Shown: one piece after another, positions 38,072 through 46,739 of the stretch
How positions within the stretch are numbered: position 1 is the first letter of the stretch
How the letters are laid out: each line of letters opens with the position of its first letter
The notes under the pieces: generated by a model
Databases searched by the model: none
Seen by the model: only the letters and a program-made list of their open reading frames with translations
What the model was told of the DNA's origin: nothing
Source of the DNA: CAZNQW01 sp964575225
Lineage (GTDB): Bacteria; Chloroflexota; Anaerolineae; JAAYZQ01
Direction: 5' to 3'
Assembly: GCA_964575225.1 (NCBI GenBank)
Contig: CAZNQW010000004.1
Coordinates: 1-50,462, forward strand
Length of the DNA stretch: 50,462 bases
Program-made: the position numbers and the translations under genes

Positions 38072-39999
38072 GGCGCCACGACCTCAACCGCACCCAACAA
38101 CACCCGGTCGCCCAGATAGGCGCCATCGTCCGGATCGGTGACCGGCAGCCGCTCAAAGGTCTCGAGCAGGTACATTCCCACTTCCAGCCAGTAGGTGCCG
38201 GGCTGAGCGCCCTCGTCCACTTTGAGGGCATAGTTATCCTCGACGACCTGCCCGACCGTCCAGCGGTTGGTCGGCAGGCCGCCGCCCTGGGGCTCGCTGT
38301 CCACCTGGGCCCAAATCTGGTCGTCCCAATCCAAAAGGTGGGTAAAGACGGTGTAGCCCTTGTCCATCGGCGCCAGGGCCTGCCAATACAACGTCAGCAG
38401 CAGCGGTTCGCCGGGGACCACCGAATCTCCGCTCAGAACATAGCCCGCCAATCGCACCCCATCGCCCAGGTTCACCCCCACCGGAACCTGCGCCACCTCG
38501 CTCCCGGTCGGGCGCATCACGTACAGCGCCAGGTCCGCGTCGACCCAGCCGTCAAAGTAGGCCTTGCTGCCCCGTGTGGCCAACCACCGCGGCAGGAAAT
38601 CGGTGGGATCGAACTCGGCGGGATTTCCGAAACGGACCAGCCACAGGCGCGGATGCCGCACAGCGATCTCTTCCAGATCGCGCGCCGTCTCCGAATCCTC
38701 CAGGGCCACATCGTAGCGCGGGAAAAAGTAGGCCGCCAGACCCTCCGGCTGATAATAGTCGAACAGGGGCCGCTGAAGGGGATTGACCAGGATCAACCCA
38801 TCCCCAGGGTCAGCCTGCTCCTCCACGTAGGCCATCATCTGCCCGTATCGGCCCCGGACAAACTCCTGGTCCGTGTAGTAGGCTCCCAGGCCATAACTGC
38901 TGATGCCGAGCAACAAAAGAGCTCCCACCAGTCCCAGAGGGCGCCCCAGATGGCCCAGCATCGCCACGCCCCAAGCAGCCAACAGGCAATAGGCCGGCGC
39001 CACCAACAACAGGTAGCGGGGGTAGAAAAAGGGCATGATGGGGTTGACGGCCCAGGCCAGCAGAAGGGGAACACCCAGCCAGGCGATCACCATCCCCAGT
39101 TCGAACCGGGCGCTGCGGGCCGCGAAGGCCACACCCACCAGGACCGCGCCCAGGTAGGCTGCCGCAAGCCACGCGCCCACTGGAGCCGGTACCGACGGAC
39201 CCGCCCCAAAGGCGAGAGCTGTATCACCCGCGATGCGCAGCGCGGTGTCGAGGTTCCATTCGGCAAAACGGCCGCTGGCTTTGCCACCCAGGAAATCGCT
39301 CTGCACCACCACCCAAGGCACATAGGCCAGAGCCATTGTCGCCTGCGCCCCCAACCACCGGCCCAGATCCGCCCAACGACGATGACGCAACAGCAGAAGG
39401 CCCGCCACCAGATTCTGGGCTACGACGACGAAAAAAGCATAATAGTGGGTATAGACGGCGCCGAGGGTGACGACCACATAGGCCCACCATCGCCCGGGCG
39501 AGCGCGGATCCTGCAACAGGCGCAGCGCCCAATACATCGAGGCGGCTGCCAGCAGGGTCACCAGCCCATACATGCGCGTTTCCTGGGCATAAAAGACCAA
39601 AACCGGCGATAAAGCCGTCAACGCCGCGGCCAGCATGCTGGCCCCCTGGGTCCATCGGTGGTTACCCTCGCGAGAAAGGGACGCAAGCGCTCGGCAGCTC
39701 AGCGCATAGACCACCGGAACCGTCAACGTGCCAATCAGAGCCGAAAGCGACCGCACAGCCAGGGGTGTGAGGCCCGTCAGTCGAATCCACACATAGAGCA
39801 AAAAGGGATAGAGGGGAGGGTGAGTGTCGGCACCGCCGGCTACCACCTCGGGCAGGGGCTGGCGGCTGAGCCAAATGCTGAATGCCTCGTCCCCCCAGAT
39901 GTCCTGGCGATCGATGGCATAAAGCCGGAGACCAAAAGCCAGTACGACGAGAATCAGGACCCCCCAGCGAAATCCTTGGGCGCGCGGCGTTCCAGTCAT
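38068..39999 (-). CDS. GT39 family glycosyltransferase with C-terminal beta domain
   Basis: 643 residues. It begins with a membrane helix and IWGDEAFSIWLSRQPLPEVVAGGADTHPPLYPFLLYVWIRLTGLTPLAVRSLSALIGTLTVP, the DE...PPLY motif of GT39/ArnT proteins. Around ten membrane helices follow. The C-terminal 130 residues repeat the partner's beta domain (LLLTLYWQALAPMDKGYTVFTHLLDW... GTYWLEVGMYLLETFERLPV). It is the first gene of the operon. The promoter -10 lies 6 bp before the ATG. Confidence 0.88.
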   Translation of the reverse strand: MTGTPRAQGFRWGVLILVVLAFGLRLYAIDRQDIWGDEAFSIWLSRQPLPEVVAGGADTHPPLYPFLLYVWIRLTGLTPLAVRSLSALIGTLTVPVVYALSCRALASLSREGNHRWTQGASMLAAALTALSPVLVFYAQETRMYGLVTLLAAASMYWALRLLQDPRSPGRWWAYVVVTLGAVYTHYYAFFVVVAQNLVAGLLLLRHRRWADLGRWLGAQATMALAYVPWVVVQSDFLGGKASGRFAEWNLDTALRIAGDTALAFGAGPSVPAPVGAWLAAAYLGAVLVGVAFAARSARFELGMVIAWLGVPLLLAWAVNPIMPFFYPRYLLLVAPAYCLLAAWGVAMLGHLGRPLGLVGALLLLGISSYGLGAYYTDQEFVRGRYGQMMAYVEEQADPGDGLILVNPLQRPLFDYYQPEGLAAYFFPRYDVALEDSETARDLEEIAVRHPRLWLVRFGNPAEFDPTDFLPRWLATRGSKAYFDGWVDADLALYVMRPTGSEVAQVPVGVNLGDGVRLAGYVLSGDSVVPGEPLLLTLYWQALAPMDKGYTVFTHLLDWDDQIWAQVDSEPQGGGLPTNRWTVGQVVEDNYALKVDEGAQPGTYWLEVGMYLLETFERLPVTDPDDGAYLGDRVLLGAVEVVAP

Positions 40000-40005
40000 G
40001 CGATC

Positions 40006-40034
40006 AGTGTAGCATAACCCCCAGGTTTTGGCAA
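40006..40034 (-). promoter_or_regulatory. promoter of the GT39-GT39-YfhO operon, probably leaderless
   Basis: On the minus strand, TTGCCA (40034-40029), 17-bp spacer, TACACT (40011-40006), then 6 bases to ATG 39999. Confidence 0.68.
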
Positions 40035-40047
40035 CTGCCCTGTCAAG

Positions 40048-40078
40048 AAAAAAGCCCCTGCCGCATCGGCCAGGGGCT
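40048..40078 (-). terminator. terminator of the GH-like operon
   Basis: Read on the minus strand, AGCCCCTG (40078-40071) and CAGGGGCT (40060-40053) form a stem that can extend through GCC/GGC, followed by TTTTTT (40053-40048). It lies directly after the stop of the 209-residue gene. Confidence 0.86.
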
Positions 40079-40093
40079 CGGCAGGCTCTCCGT

Positions 40094-40723
40094 TCAGTGC
40101 CCGACCCGCTTCTCCAATAGATCGATGATCCGATCCAGCTTTTCCAGGACCAATTTCCACTTTTCCGCCGTCAGCTCCGAAATGGGCTGGGAAGGGGTTC
40201 CCGATTCTTCGGGCGGCTCGGAGGGCTGGACGGCCGCCGCCGATTGCAGGCTGAAATAGACATCCAGATGGCGGTGGGCCGTGCCGCCCACCATGCCCAG
40301 TCCGCTGATCAGGTCCGAAGGGCCCCGCTCATCGGCAATCCACAGGGAACTCACTCCCCCGTTGGTTATGGAATAGTAATCCCCTTGCCCCATGCCAAAG
40401 CCGATGCTGCCGTTGACATTCGTCTCGCCAAAGACGCCCTTGGCATGCCACCGGCTTACCGGCGAGGGCCACTCGGGCAGGGCCGGTGCATCGGGCCATT
40501 GGCGCACAACCCGCACCCCCTGCAAGGGTTTGCTCGCGGCATCCGACACGCCCACCACCTGAACCGCGGGGCCTTCCCGTTCCAATAGGCCGACGAGACG
40601 AAAGACCTTTTTGACGCCGGCGGGCACCTCAGTCCGCTCAATCCGCACAGGCCCGAAGGTGGCCTGTAACCAGGTCCAATCCCGCTCCTTGCCCTGTTTG
40701 TCAAAGATTCGCACACCTTCCAC
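40094..40723 (-). CDS. hypothetical protein paired with the GH-like gene
   Basis: 209 residues from GTG 40723 (AGGAG 8 bp upstream). Residues 1-160 are beta-rich: WTWLQATFGPVRIERTEVPAGVKKVFRLVGL, then VVGVSDAASKPLQGVRVVRQWPDAPALP, a carboxypeptidase-regulatory-like fold, and VFGETNVNGSIGFGMGQGDYYSITNGGVSSLWI. A Pro/Ser linker (about 163-183) and an amphipathic helix LTAEKWKLVLEKLDRIIDLLEKRV close it. No signal peptide. It is not a known family to me. It follows the GH-like gene by 31 bp and shares its linker and tail style. Confidence 0.72.
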   Translation of the reverse strand: MEGVRIFDKQGKERDWTWLQATFGPVRIERTEVPAGVKKVFRLVGLLEREGPAVQVVGVSDAASKPLQGVRVVRQWPDAPALPEWPSPVSRWHAKGVFGETNVNGSIGFGMGQGDYYSITNGGVSSLWIADERGPSDLISGLGMVGGTAHRHLDVYFSLQSAAAVQPSEPPEESGTPSQPISELTAEKWKLVLEKLDRIIDLLEKRVGH

Positions 40724-40754
40724 GGAGGGTCTCCTTTCTATCCTGCCCGCACGC

Positions 40755-42164
40755 TCACAGACGCTGCTGCAGGGTTTCTAGCACGCGCTCCAATCGTTCG
40801 AGAAGCTGGTCGAGAAAAGCATCATCCGGCAAAGGTTCGGCGGGCGAGGGCATCTCGGGCTGGGTCGCCGGTGGCGGGGGCTCTGCCCCAGGCAGCGGTT
40901 CGGCGGCAGGCGGTTGAGTCGGTTGCGATGGCACCTCCCCCGGTTCTGTATCGGCCTGGTAAAAGGTCACAAGGGTGACCCCATCCTGGGTGTGGACGGG
41001 AAAGCCCCCACCGTCAAAGGAGACGATGTAGGTACCCACGTTTGGTGCCAGCACCTCAAAGCCCCCCTCGCCGTACTCGGGTTTGGAGCCGCTGACCACC
41101 CGACTCTCGTTACCCCACAGATCCCGAACGACGATGGGGACGCCCGCCCTGGGAAGTGACCCGGCGATGATCCGTGCCCCGGCGCGGTACTCCACCTGCA
41201 TCCGCCAATCCCGGACCTCTGGGGCCACGGGTTGGCTGGGTTGATTCGGTCGGGCAGGTTGGCTCGGCTGAGAACCCCCACCTTTTTTCAACCGATAGAG
41301 GGGGTTGGCCTTGGCCGCCAACTCCTGGGCAAGCTCGGGCCAAATATCGTACGAACTCCAGCTGCTGTGGCCGGTACCGCAACAGAAAATCGCAGCCCCG
41401 GCCACGTAAGGATCCCCCTTGAGAGCGGCGTCGTACCAGGCCAGTTGCTCCAGATAATGGGGTTGTTTGTGTCCGTACAGCGCCCGCCATCCACGGGGCG
41501 GATGGCCGCGCTCGATCAATCCATCCAGACCGCACTCGGTGATCAGCAACGGCAGGTCCCGCAACTGCTTGGGAAATCCACCCCAGTTGTGCTCCTTTTC
41601 CCCCTCGTACACCTTGCGGTGGCGGAGCAGGTACCATTTCCATTCCGTATCCAGCGTGGGCCAGGCATATTCGTGCAGAGCCAGCGCCCCCTGATACTGG
41701 CGTGCTGCCTCGAGGGCCGGGAGAAAGTAGGTCCAATACGGCAGCTTGGGGTTCCCCACCGAAAAGCTCCCGACGACGACTCGAAAGCCCTGCTCGCCCA
41801 GGATGCGCGTTCGCTCCGCGTCAAACTCGCCGTAGCGCTTCATGGCCTCGGGGGAATCCAGCACCGGCTCGTTCACCCCCTGCCAATAATCATAAGCCCC
41901 CTGCATCCGCTCAGCCCAGGGCATCACCTTGGCGCAGTGTTCTCGCGCGGCCTTGCGCACATCGAGATAGCCATCGTTAAAGTCGTATTCCGATTCGAGG
42001 ACCAGACGGCCCACAAACAGCGTGTCGGGCGTCTCTTTTTTCACATCAAGCCAGACGCTGCTATGATCCAACAGGACGACCAGCGGAGGTTTCCAGCGAG
42101 CGATCAACTCGGGGATACCGCTTGCCGTATAGCTGACGTGAGCGCCCAGCAGGCTGTAGGCCAT
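40755..42164 (-). CDS. GH clan A-like TIM-barrel protein with beta domain and coiled tail
   Basis: 469 residues. The first 290 resemble a (beta/alpha)8 glycoside hydrolase: YDYWQGVNEPVLDS gives the N-E-P acid/base motif (about 95), and LPLLITECGLDGLIERG gives the candidate nucleophile Glu (about 209). VSGSKPEYGEGGFEVLAPNVGTYIVSFDGGGFPV is a beta-sandwich domain. Pro/Gln-rich linkers (QPSQPARPNQPSQP) lie on both sides. The end is an amphipathic helix (DDAFLDQLLERLERVLETLQQRL). No signal peptide is seen, which is odd for a polysaccharide-degrading enzyme. Confidence 0.78.
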   Translation of the reverse strand: MAYSLLGAHVSYTASGIPELIARWKPPLVVLLDHSSVWLDVKKETPDTLFVGRLVLESEYDFNDGYLDVRKAAREHCAKVMPWAERMQGAYDYWQGVNEPVLDSPEAMKRYGEFDAERTRILGEQGFRVVVGSFSVGNPKLPYWTYFLPALEAARQYQGALALHEYAWPTLDTEWKWYLLRHRKVYEGEKEHNWGGFPKQLRDLPLLITECGLDGLIERGHPPRGWRALYGHKQPHYLEQLAWYDAALKGDPYVAGAAIFCCGTGHSSWSSYDIWPELAQELAAKANPLYRLKKGGGSQPSQPARPNQPSQPVAPEVRDWRMQVEYRAGARIIAGSLPRAGVPIVVRDLWGNESRVVSGSKPEYGEGGFEVLAPNVGTYIVSFDGGGFPVHTQDGVTLVTFYQADTEPGEVPSQPTQPPAAEPLPGAEPPPPATQPEMPSPAEPLPDDAFLDQLLERLERVLETLQQRL

Positions 42165-42225
42165 ATCCGTTGCCCTTCCTTTCGGTTAACACAGTCAACT
42201 GCGTGTTCTTGCTAACAGTACATTG

Positions 42226-42254
42226 ATTATACCTGAAAACGGTGTTTTTGTAAA
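42226..42254 (-). promoter_or_regulatory. promoter of the GH-like operon
   Basis: On the minus strand, TTTACA (42254-42249), 17-bp spacer, TATAAT (42231-42226). Confidence 0.72.
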
Positions 42255-42503
42255 GCATTCAGTTGGTCTGATCAGGATTGTGGCCAAGTTGGCCATTCAA
42301 TCTGATTTCATGCCCCAAGGCCGCGGGCACGGGACGCCGTGCGGACCCAAGGGGCAGAGCCTGCCATATGCGTTCTGTCGATCGACCATGCAGAGGCCAT
42401 GAAGCCTGCTCTTTCGGCATCCTCTGGCTTGGGCAGTGGACAACACAGCGCCCCACCCCCATGAGGGGCAGGGCGCCGGTTGTGATTAAATCGAGCAGTC
42501 CGT
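42255..42503. other. gene-free stretch with a possible decayed MITE end
   Basis: No gene found. Starting about 42274, a 30-base stretch (AGGATTGTGGCC... ATTCAATCT) matches the left end of the 154-bp MITE at 24 of 30 positions. A short hairpin from CGGGCACGGG and similar GC-rich repeats lies further on. No second end or target duplication could be found, so it is at best a relic. Confidence 0.35.
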
Positions 42504-43721
42504 TCAGGCGCCGTATTTGATCAGGCGGAGGGCATAACCCAGCGCCAAGGGCAGTTCGTCGGTAGCCGGGAATACCCCCAGGCTGCCCCGAGCGCAGGCG
42601 CGCTCGCCATACGAGGTCGCGCCGTCGGGCAAGCAGGTTCGGCTCCACAGCATCGTCGGCACGGGGTGCCAGGAATGGCTTTTCAGCACCGCCGGCGTCG
42701 AGTGGTCGCCGGTGACGATCAGCACATCGGGATTCAGGTCCAGGATGGCCGGGATCACAGCCTCGTCCACGTGTTCGATGACAGCGACTTTGCGATCAAA
42801 GTCGCCATCCTCCCCCGCCGAATCGGTCTTTTTGACGTGAAAGAAGAAATAGTCATAGTCCGACCAATGGGCGCGAAGGGTTTCTACCTCGGCCTCCACA
42901 TCCTCACCTTGCACGGGCAGCACATCCATGCCGACCAACTTGGCCACGCCTCGGTACATAGGGTAGGTGGCAATGGCCCCGGCCCTGAGCCCAAACACAT
43001 CCTGGAATTGGGGCAAGCCGGGATCCTTGGCAATGCCCCGCAGGTTTACCGAATTGGCGGGGGCGTGGCTTTTGAGTATTTCGCGGGCAGCCGCGATCCA
43101 GGCATTGATGAGGGCAGACGTGGGTTCCGATTCTTCATCCAGGGCGAGGGCAGGAAGGGATGGGACGCCCGTCTTTTGGGGATCGGTGTCCTGGATGTTG
43201 GCATGCAGGGTCTGTCCTGCGGTTGGCCGAATCACGAGGACAAAGCGGTATTCCTTTTCAGAGAAGACAAAGACTTCGACCTCTGGAAACTGGATGTCGC
43301 GAAGTAGGGTCACCAGTTGCTGTCCGACCTCGGTGGAGATGCGCCCCGCTCGCCGGTCGGTGATAAGGCCCTGGTCATCCACCGTGCAAAAGTTACCCCG
43401 CGCTGCCACGTCGCCCGGCTGCAGATCAAAGCCGATGCCCAAAGCCGAAAGCACGCCTCGCCCCACTTGATACTTTATCGGGTCGTAGCCGAACAGGGCC
43501 AGGTGGGCAGGACCGCTGCCTGGGGTGACGCCAGGTGCGATGGGAACGGCCAAACCCAACTGGGCCTCGCTCGCCAAGGCATCCAGGTGAGGGGTGTGGG
43601 CCGTTTCCAGCTCGGTCTTGCCGCCTGGCTCGCGCGGCAGCCCGCCCAGGCCATCCATGACCAGGTGGACGATCTTGGTCTCTGCCGCCATATGCAGGCT
43701 TTGTAGTTGTTTAAAATTCAT
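42504..43721 (-). CDS. apgM: cofactor-independent phosphoglycerate mutase, archaeal type
   Basis: 405 residues, typical of ApgM (the bacterial GpmI is near 510). Metal-site motifs: IVHLVMDGLGGLP (about 17-29), VTPGSGPAHLALFGYDP (about 65-81, with Ser as the phosphoryl acceptor), YDYFFFHVKKTDSAGEDGDFDRKVAVIEHVDE (about 292-323), and LIVTGDHSTPAVLKSHSWHPVP (about 336-357). It interconverts 3- and 2-phosphoglycerate in glycolysis and gluconeogenesis. AAGGAG precedes the ATG. It lies 87 bp after the ABC ATPase gene on the same strand and may share its transcript. Confidence 0.92.
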   Translation of the reverse strand: MNFKQLQSLHMAAETKIVHLVMDGLGGLPREPGGKTELETAHTPHLDALASEAQLGLAVPIAPGVTPGSGPAHLALFGYDPIKYQVGRGVLSALGIGFDLQPGDVAARGNFCTVDDQGLITDRRAGRISTEVGQQLVTLLRDIQFPEVEVFVFSEKEYRFVLVIRPTAGQTLHANIQDTDPQKTGVPSLPALALDEESEPTSALINAWIAAAREILKSHAPANSVNLRGIAKDPGLPQFQDVFGLRAGAIATYPMYRGVAKLVGMDVLPVQGEDVEAEVETLRAHWSDYDYFFFHVKKTDSAGEDGDFDRKVAVIEHVDEAVIPAILDLNPDVLIVTGDHSTPAVLKSHSWHPVPTMLWSRTCLPDGATSYGERACARGSLGVFPATDELPLALGYALRLIKYGA

Positions 43722-43749
43722 CGAGTCTCCTTGTATGCTCGATAAACAC

Positions 43750-43779
43750 CACTCTCAGTCACCGAAGCAAATGAGAGTG
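43750..43779 (-). other. stem-loop between ABC ATPase and apgM
   Basis: CACTCTCA and TGAGAGTG pair (8 bp, loop of 14) in the 87-bp gap. No T run follows, so it could be an attenuator or a transcript-processing hairpin. Confidence 0.4.
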
Positions 43780-43808
43780 ATGAAGGACATCGTATGGCCA
43801 GACGAGAA

Positions 43809-44909
43809 TTAGCGGATGGCCTGTTCGGTCTCCCGATCAAAGAGATGGGTGTTGTCCATGTTGACGACGACGTCCATCTCCTTCCCGATCCGCGCCGAAG
43901 TCCGTGGGTCAAAACGGGCGATAAACTGCTTCTGGCCCGACAGCAGATAGACATTGATTTCGTTGCCCATCAGCTCTGTGACGTCGACTGTGGCAGTCAG
44001 GGGTTCGGCCCGGATGCCGGGAGGAGTGAACTCGCGGTCGTGAAAGTCCTCGGGGCGGACGCCAAAGATGACCTGCTTGCCCAGGTAGGGACGAGCGGCC
44101 TGGGCTTTTTCGGGTGACAGCTTGAGGCGGAAGGTGCCGCTGTCGGCGTAGGCATCGCCATCCTGTTCCACCAACGTGGCGTCAAACAAGTTCATAGCGG
44201 GGCTGCCGATAAAGCCCGCCACAAAGACGTTTTCGGGCTTGTCGTACAGATTTTGGGGCGTATCGATCTGCATCATCAGGCCGTCCTTGAGAACGCAGAT
44301 GCGAGAGCCCATCGTCATGGCTTCGGTCTGGTCGTGGGTCACGTAAATAAAGGTGGTTTCGAGGCGTTGATGCAGTTTCGAGATCTCGGCTCGGGTCTGA
44401 ACCCGGAGTTTGGCGTCGAGGTTGGATAGGGGCTCGTCCATGAGAAACACCGCGGGTTCGCGGACGATGGCCCGGCCCAGTGCGACGCGCTGGCGCTGAC
44501 CACCGGAAAGTTGCTTGGGTTTGCGGTCCAGCAGGGTTTCAATGCCCAGAATGCCGGCGGCTTCCTTCACCCGGCGATCGATCTCGGTCTTGGGTGTCTT
44601 GCGCAGTTTGAGGCCAAAGGCCATGTTGTCATAGACCGACATGTGGGGATAGAGGGCATAGCTTTGGAAAACCATCGCGATGTTCCGGTCTTTGGGCGGC
44701 ACATCGTTGACGACGCGGTCGCCAATGGAGATGGTGCCCTCGCTAATCTCTTCCAACCCGGCCAACATGCGCAGGCTCGTGGATTTTCCGCAGCCGGAAG
44801 GACCCACGAATACCAGGAACTCTTTGTCTTCGATAAAGATGTCGAGGTCCTGCACAGCAACCACATCGCCAAATCGTTTCCAGACATGGTCGTAGGTAAT
44901 GCTTGCCAT
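43809..44909 (-). CDS. carbohydrate-type ABC transporter ATP-binding protein (UgpC/MsmK-like)
   Basis: 366 residues from ATG 44909 (AGGAG upstream). Walker A GPSGCGKST (about 39-47), Q-loop MVFQSYALYPHMSVYDN, signature LSGGQRQR, Walker B VFLMDEPLSNLDAK, and a C-terminal TOBE/OB domain (residues about 240-366, FGVRPEDFHD). This is the MalK/UgpC subfamily that powers sugar importers and often serves several permeases. No permease or binding protein gene is adjacent, so it is an orphan, probably shared energiser. A long leader precedes it. Confidence 0.92.
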   Translation of the reverse strand: MASITYDHVWKRFGDVVAVQDLDIFIEDKEFLVFVGPSGCGKSTSLRMLAGLEEISEGTISIGDRVVNDVPPKDRNIAMVFQSYALYPHMSVYDNMAFGLKLRKTPKTEIDRRVKEAAGILGIETLLDRKPKQLSGGQRQRVALGRAIVREPAVFLMDEPLSNLDAKLRVQTRAEISKLHQRLETTFIYVTHDQTEAMTMGSRICVLKDGLMMQIDTPQNLYDKPENVFVAGFIGSPAMNLFDATLVEQDGDAYADSGTFRLKLSPEKAQAARPYLGKQVIFGVRPEDFHDREFTPPGIRAEPLTATVDVTELMGNEINVYLLSGQKQFIARFDPRTSARIGKEMDVVVNMDNTHLFDRETEQAIR

Positions 44910-45240
44910 TATTCGATTCTCCTTGTGCGAATTCATTCGAGACGACAGAGACAGAACTGTTCGGTCGCACCCCCATGGGGTGCGGGCTCATTGCCAAAAC
45001 CGCTCTCTACCATCTCAGGGAATGGTTACATGCTTGGGTGTTGCAGGACGCGGGCTGCAAGAGGGGGCAGTCTCAAGGCTGCATCCGCTGCAGCGAGTGG
45101 TCCCACTCGAATGGTTGGTTCGGTTTTCACCTCCTTGGCGCCGGCCCGGAAAGGCGAAAAGCACACCTTTTCCCCTTTGACCTTCCTCCGGCAATGGCGA
45201 AAAAGGGGAAGAACTGGGCTTATTATACCCCATTTTCCCC
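44910..45240 (-). promoter_or_regulatory. promoter and long structured leader of the ABC ATPase gene
   Basis: On the minus strand, TTGCCA followed by TATAAT 17 bp later (near 45225) puts the transcript start about 300 nt before ATG 44909. The leader can form at least two clean hairpins: arms CGCACCCC/GGGGTGCG with a 3-base loop at 44966-44984, and CGAGTGG/CCACTCG at 45094-45109. It also contains AGGAGGTG near 45130 followed by a GTG-initiated frame of about 34 codons ending near 45026. It matches no riboswitch class that I can name; the T-box sequence is absent. Confidence 0.5.
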
Positions 45241-45301
45241 TAGATGGCAAACTGGCTGAATGAATGCCTGGCATCGCGCGCCCTGATACCGCAACCCACA
45301 C

Positions 45302-45330
45302 TTGTCGGACTGGGGCTTTTGGAGTATAAT
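45302..45330 (+). promoter_or_regulatory. promoter of the YghO-like gene
   Basis: TTGTCG (45302-45307), 17-bp spacer, TATAAT (45325-45330). Confidence 0.72.
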
Positions 45331-45435
45331 CTGTCCGATCCGGCGGAGAAAGAATGTCAGGGCCTGTACTTGGCAAGCCGGATTTTGCGTGGGGTGAGCC
45401 ACGTCATTCATACGATCATACGGAGGAGAAGGCCC

Positions 45436-46590
45436 ATGGCATCAGTTGGTGTCCGCGTCGTTCCGGTGACTACTAAGGAGGAGCGACTGGCGTTTGCCAA
45501 GTTCCCCTGGCGTCTCTACAAAGACGATCCCTACTGGGTTCCCCCCATTTTCAACGACCGATTGGCCCTGCTCGATCCAGGCAAGCATCCCTTCCACGAG
45601 CATGCCGACGTACAGCTTTTTCTGGCCTTGAGAGGTGAGGAGGTGGTGGGCACCATCAGCGCTCACATCAATCACCGGCATAATGAGATCTATGGCGACA
45701 AGGTGGGCTTTTTCGGCTTTTTTGAGGTCGTCAAGGACTATGCTGTGGCGGAGGCCCTCTTGGAGGCGGCTGCGACCTGGCTCCGCCAGAAAGGGATGGA
45801 AGCCATACGAGGCCCCGAGAGCTTTTCTCAGAATGAAGAGTGTGGCCTTCTCATCGATGGGTACGACGGAACCCCGGTGGTGATGATGACCTATAACCCC
45901 CCGTATTACCAAGAGTTTCTCGAACAGACCGGCCTGGCCAAAGCCCAAGATCTCTACGCCTGGTTGATCCGGACCTCGATTTTTGACTATGATGTACAGC
46001 GCATGCCCCGCAAGTTTGTGAACGTGGCCGACCAAGTTCGCCAACGCAAGGATCTGGTGCTGCGCAAGATCGACATGAAGCAGTTTGACCAGGAGGTCGA
46101 ACGGGCCAAGCATGTGTACAATCTGGCCTGGGAAAAGAATTGGGGCTTTGTGTCGATGACGGATCGCGAGATGGAACATCTGGGTCAGGAACTCAAAATG
46201 GTGCTGGACCCGGATCTGGTGTATTTTGCCGAAATGCACGGCGAGACAGTTGGAGTATCCATTGGTGTGCCCGACATCAATCAGGCACTGCACAAGGCCA
46301 GGCCGCAACCCAACACCTGGAGTCTGCCCCTCACCTTGCTTAAATTCCTGTGGTACCGACGCAAGGTCGACACCTTCCGCTTGATGATCATGGGGGTCGT
46401 TCCCGATTACCGGGCCCTGGGCATCGACTCACTGTTCTATGTGGAGACGGCCCGAGCGGCTTTTGCCAAAGGGTACGAGTTCTGCGAGATGTCCTGGATC
46501 CTGGAATCCAACGACATGATGAACCGGATCATTGAACGGCTGGGGGGCCGAGTCTACAGGACCTATCGTATTTACGAGAAACCCTTGTAA
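45436..46590 (+). CDS. YghO-like N-acetyltransferase family protein
   Basis: 384 residues from ATG 45436 (GGAGGAGA upstream; a start at 45244 lies before the promoter). The pattern is FAKFPWRLYKDDPYWVPPIFNDRLALLDPGKHPFHEHADVQLFLALRGEEVVGTISAHINHRHNEIYGDKVGFFGFFEVVKDYAVAEALLEAAATWLRQKGM, then GPESFSQNEECGLLIDGYDGTPVVMMTYNPPYYQEFLE. It resembles E. coli YghO and related two-domain GNAT proteins often found near lipid or polyketide genes. The second half also has a GNAT-like GVVPDYRALGIDSLFYVE loop (about 314-331). The substrate is unknown. Confidence 0.8.
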   Translation: MASVGVRVVPVTTKEERLAFAKFPWRLYKDDPYWVPPIFNDRLALLDPGKHPFHEHADVQLFLALRGEEVVGTISAHINHRHNEIYGDKVGFFGFFEVVKDYAVAEALLEAAATWLRQKGMEAIRGPESFSQNEECGLLIDGYDGTPVVMMTYNPPYYQEFLEQTGLAKAQDLYAWLIRTSIFDYDVQRMPRKFVNVADQVRQRKDLVLRKIDMKQFDQEVERAKHVYNLAWEKNWGFVSMTDREMEHLGQELKMVLDPDLVYFAEMHGETVGVSIGVPDINQALHKARPQPNTWSLPLTLLKFLWYRRKVDTFRLMIMGVVPDYRALGIDSLFYVETARAAFAKGYEFCEMSWILESNDMMNRIIERLGGRVYRTYRIYEKPL

Positions 46591-46653
46591 TCAATGGCCG
46601 TAGATCCTGCCGTGTCTGTGTAAGGGAGTCATCCGTTTGGGCCTCGTCAGAAA

Positions 46654-46682
46654 TTGGCCCGCTGCTCGGAATCTGGTATACT
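46654..46682 (+). promoter_or_regulatory. promoter of the P-type ATPase gene
   Basis: TTGGCC (46654-46659), 17-bp spacer, TATACT (46677-46682). Confidence 0.7.
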
Positions 46683-46739
46683 GATCCGTGCCCGTTATCG
46701 GGTTTTCGGACTATTTTTTGCGGGAGCGATTGGCAGACT

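Noticed and set aside
38338..39612. A 424-codon plus-strand frame opposite the GT39 gene
   Set aside because: Low-complexity Gln/His/Arg-rich translation, antisense to a well-supported membrane enzyme.
42255..42503. tRNA or small RNA gene in the gap before apgM
   Set aside because: No T-arm-like GGTTCRANTCC or cloverleaf arms found; the stretch shows only scattered GC repeats and a weak MITE-end match.
44910..45240. T-box or other known riboswitch in the ABC ATPase leader
   Set aside because: The conserved T-box sequence (AARGGUGGNACCGCG) is missing, and no other known aptamer core could be recognised by eye.
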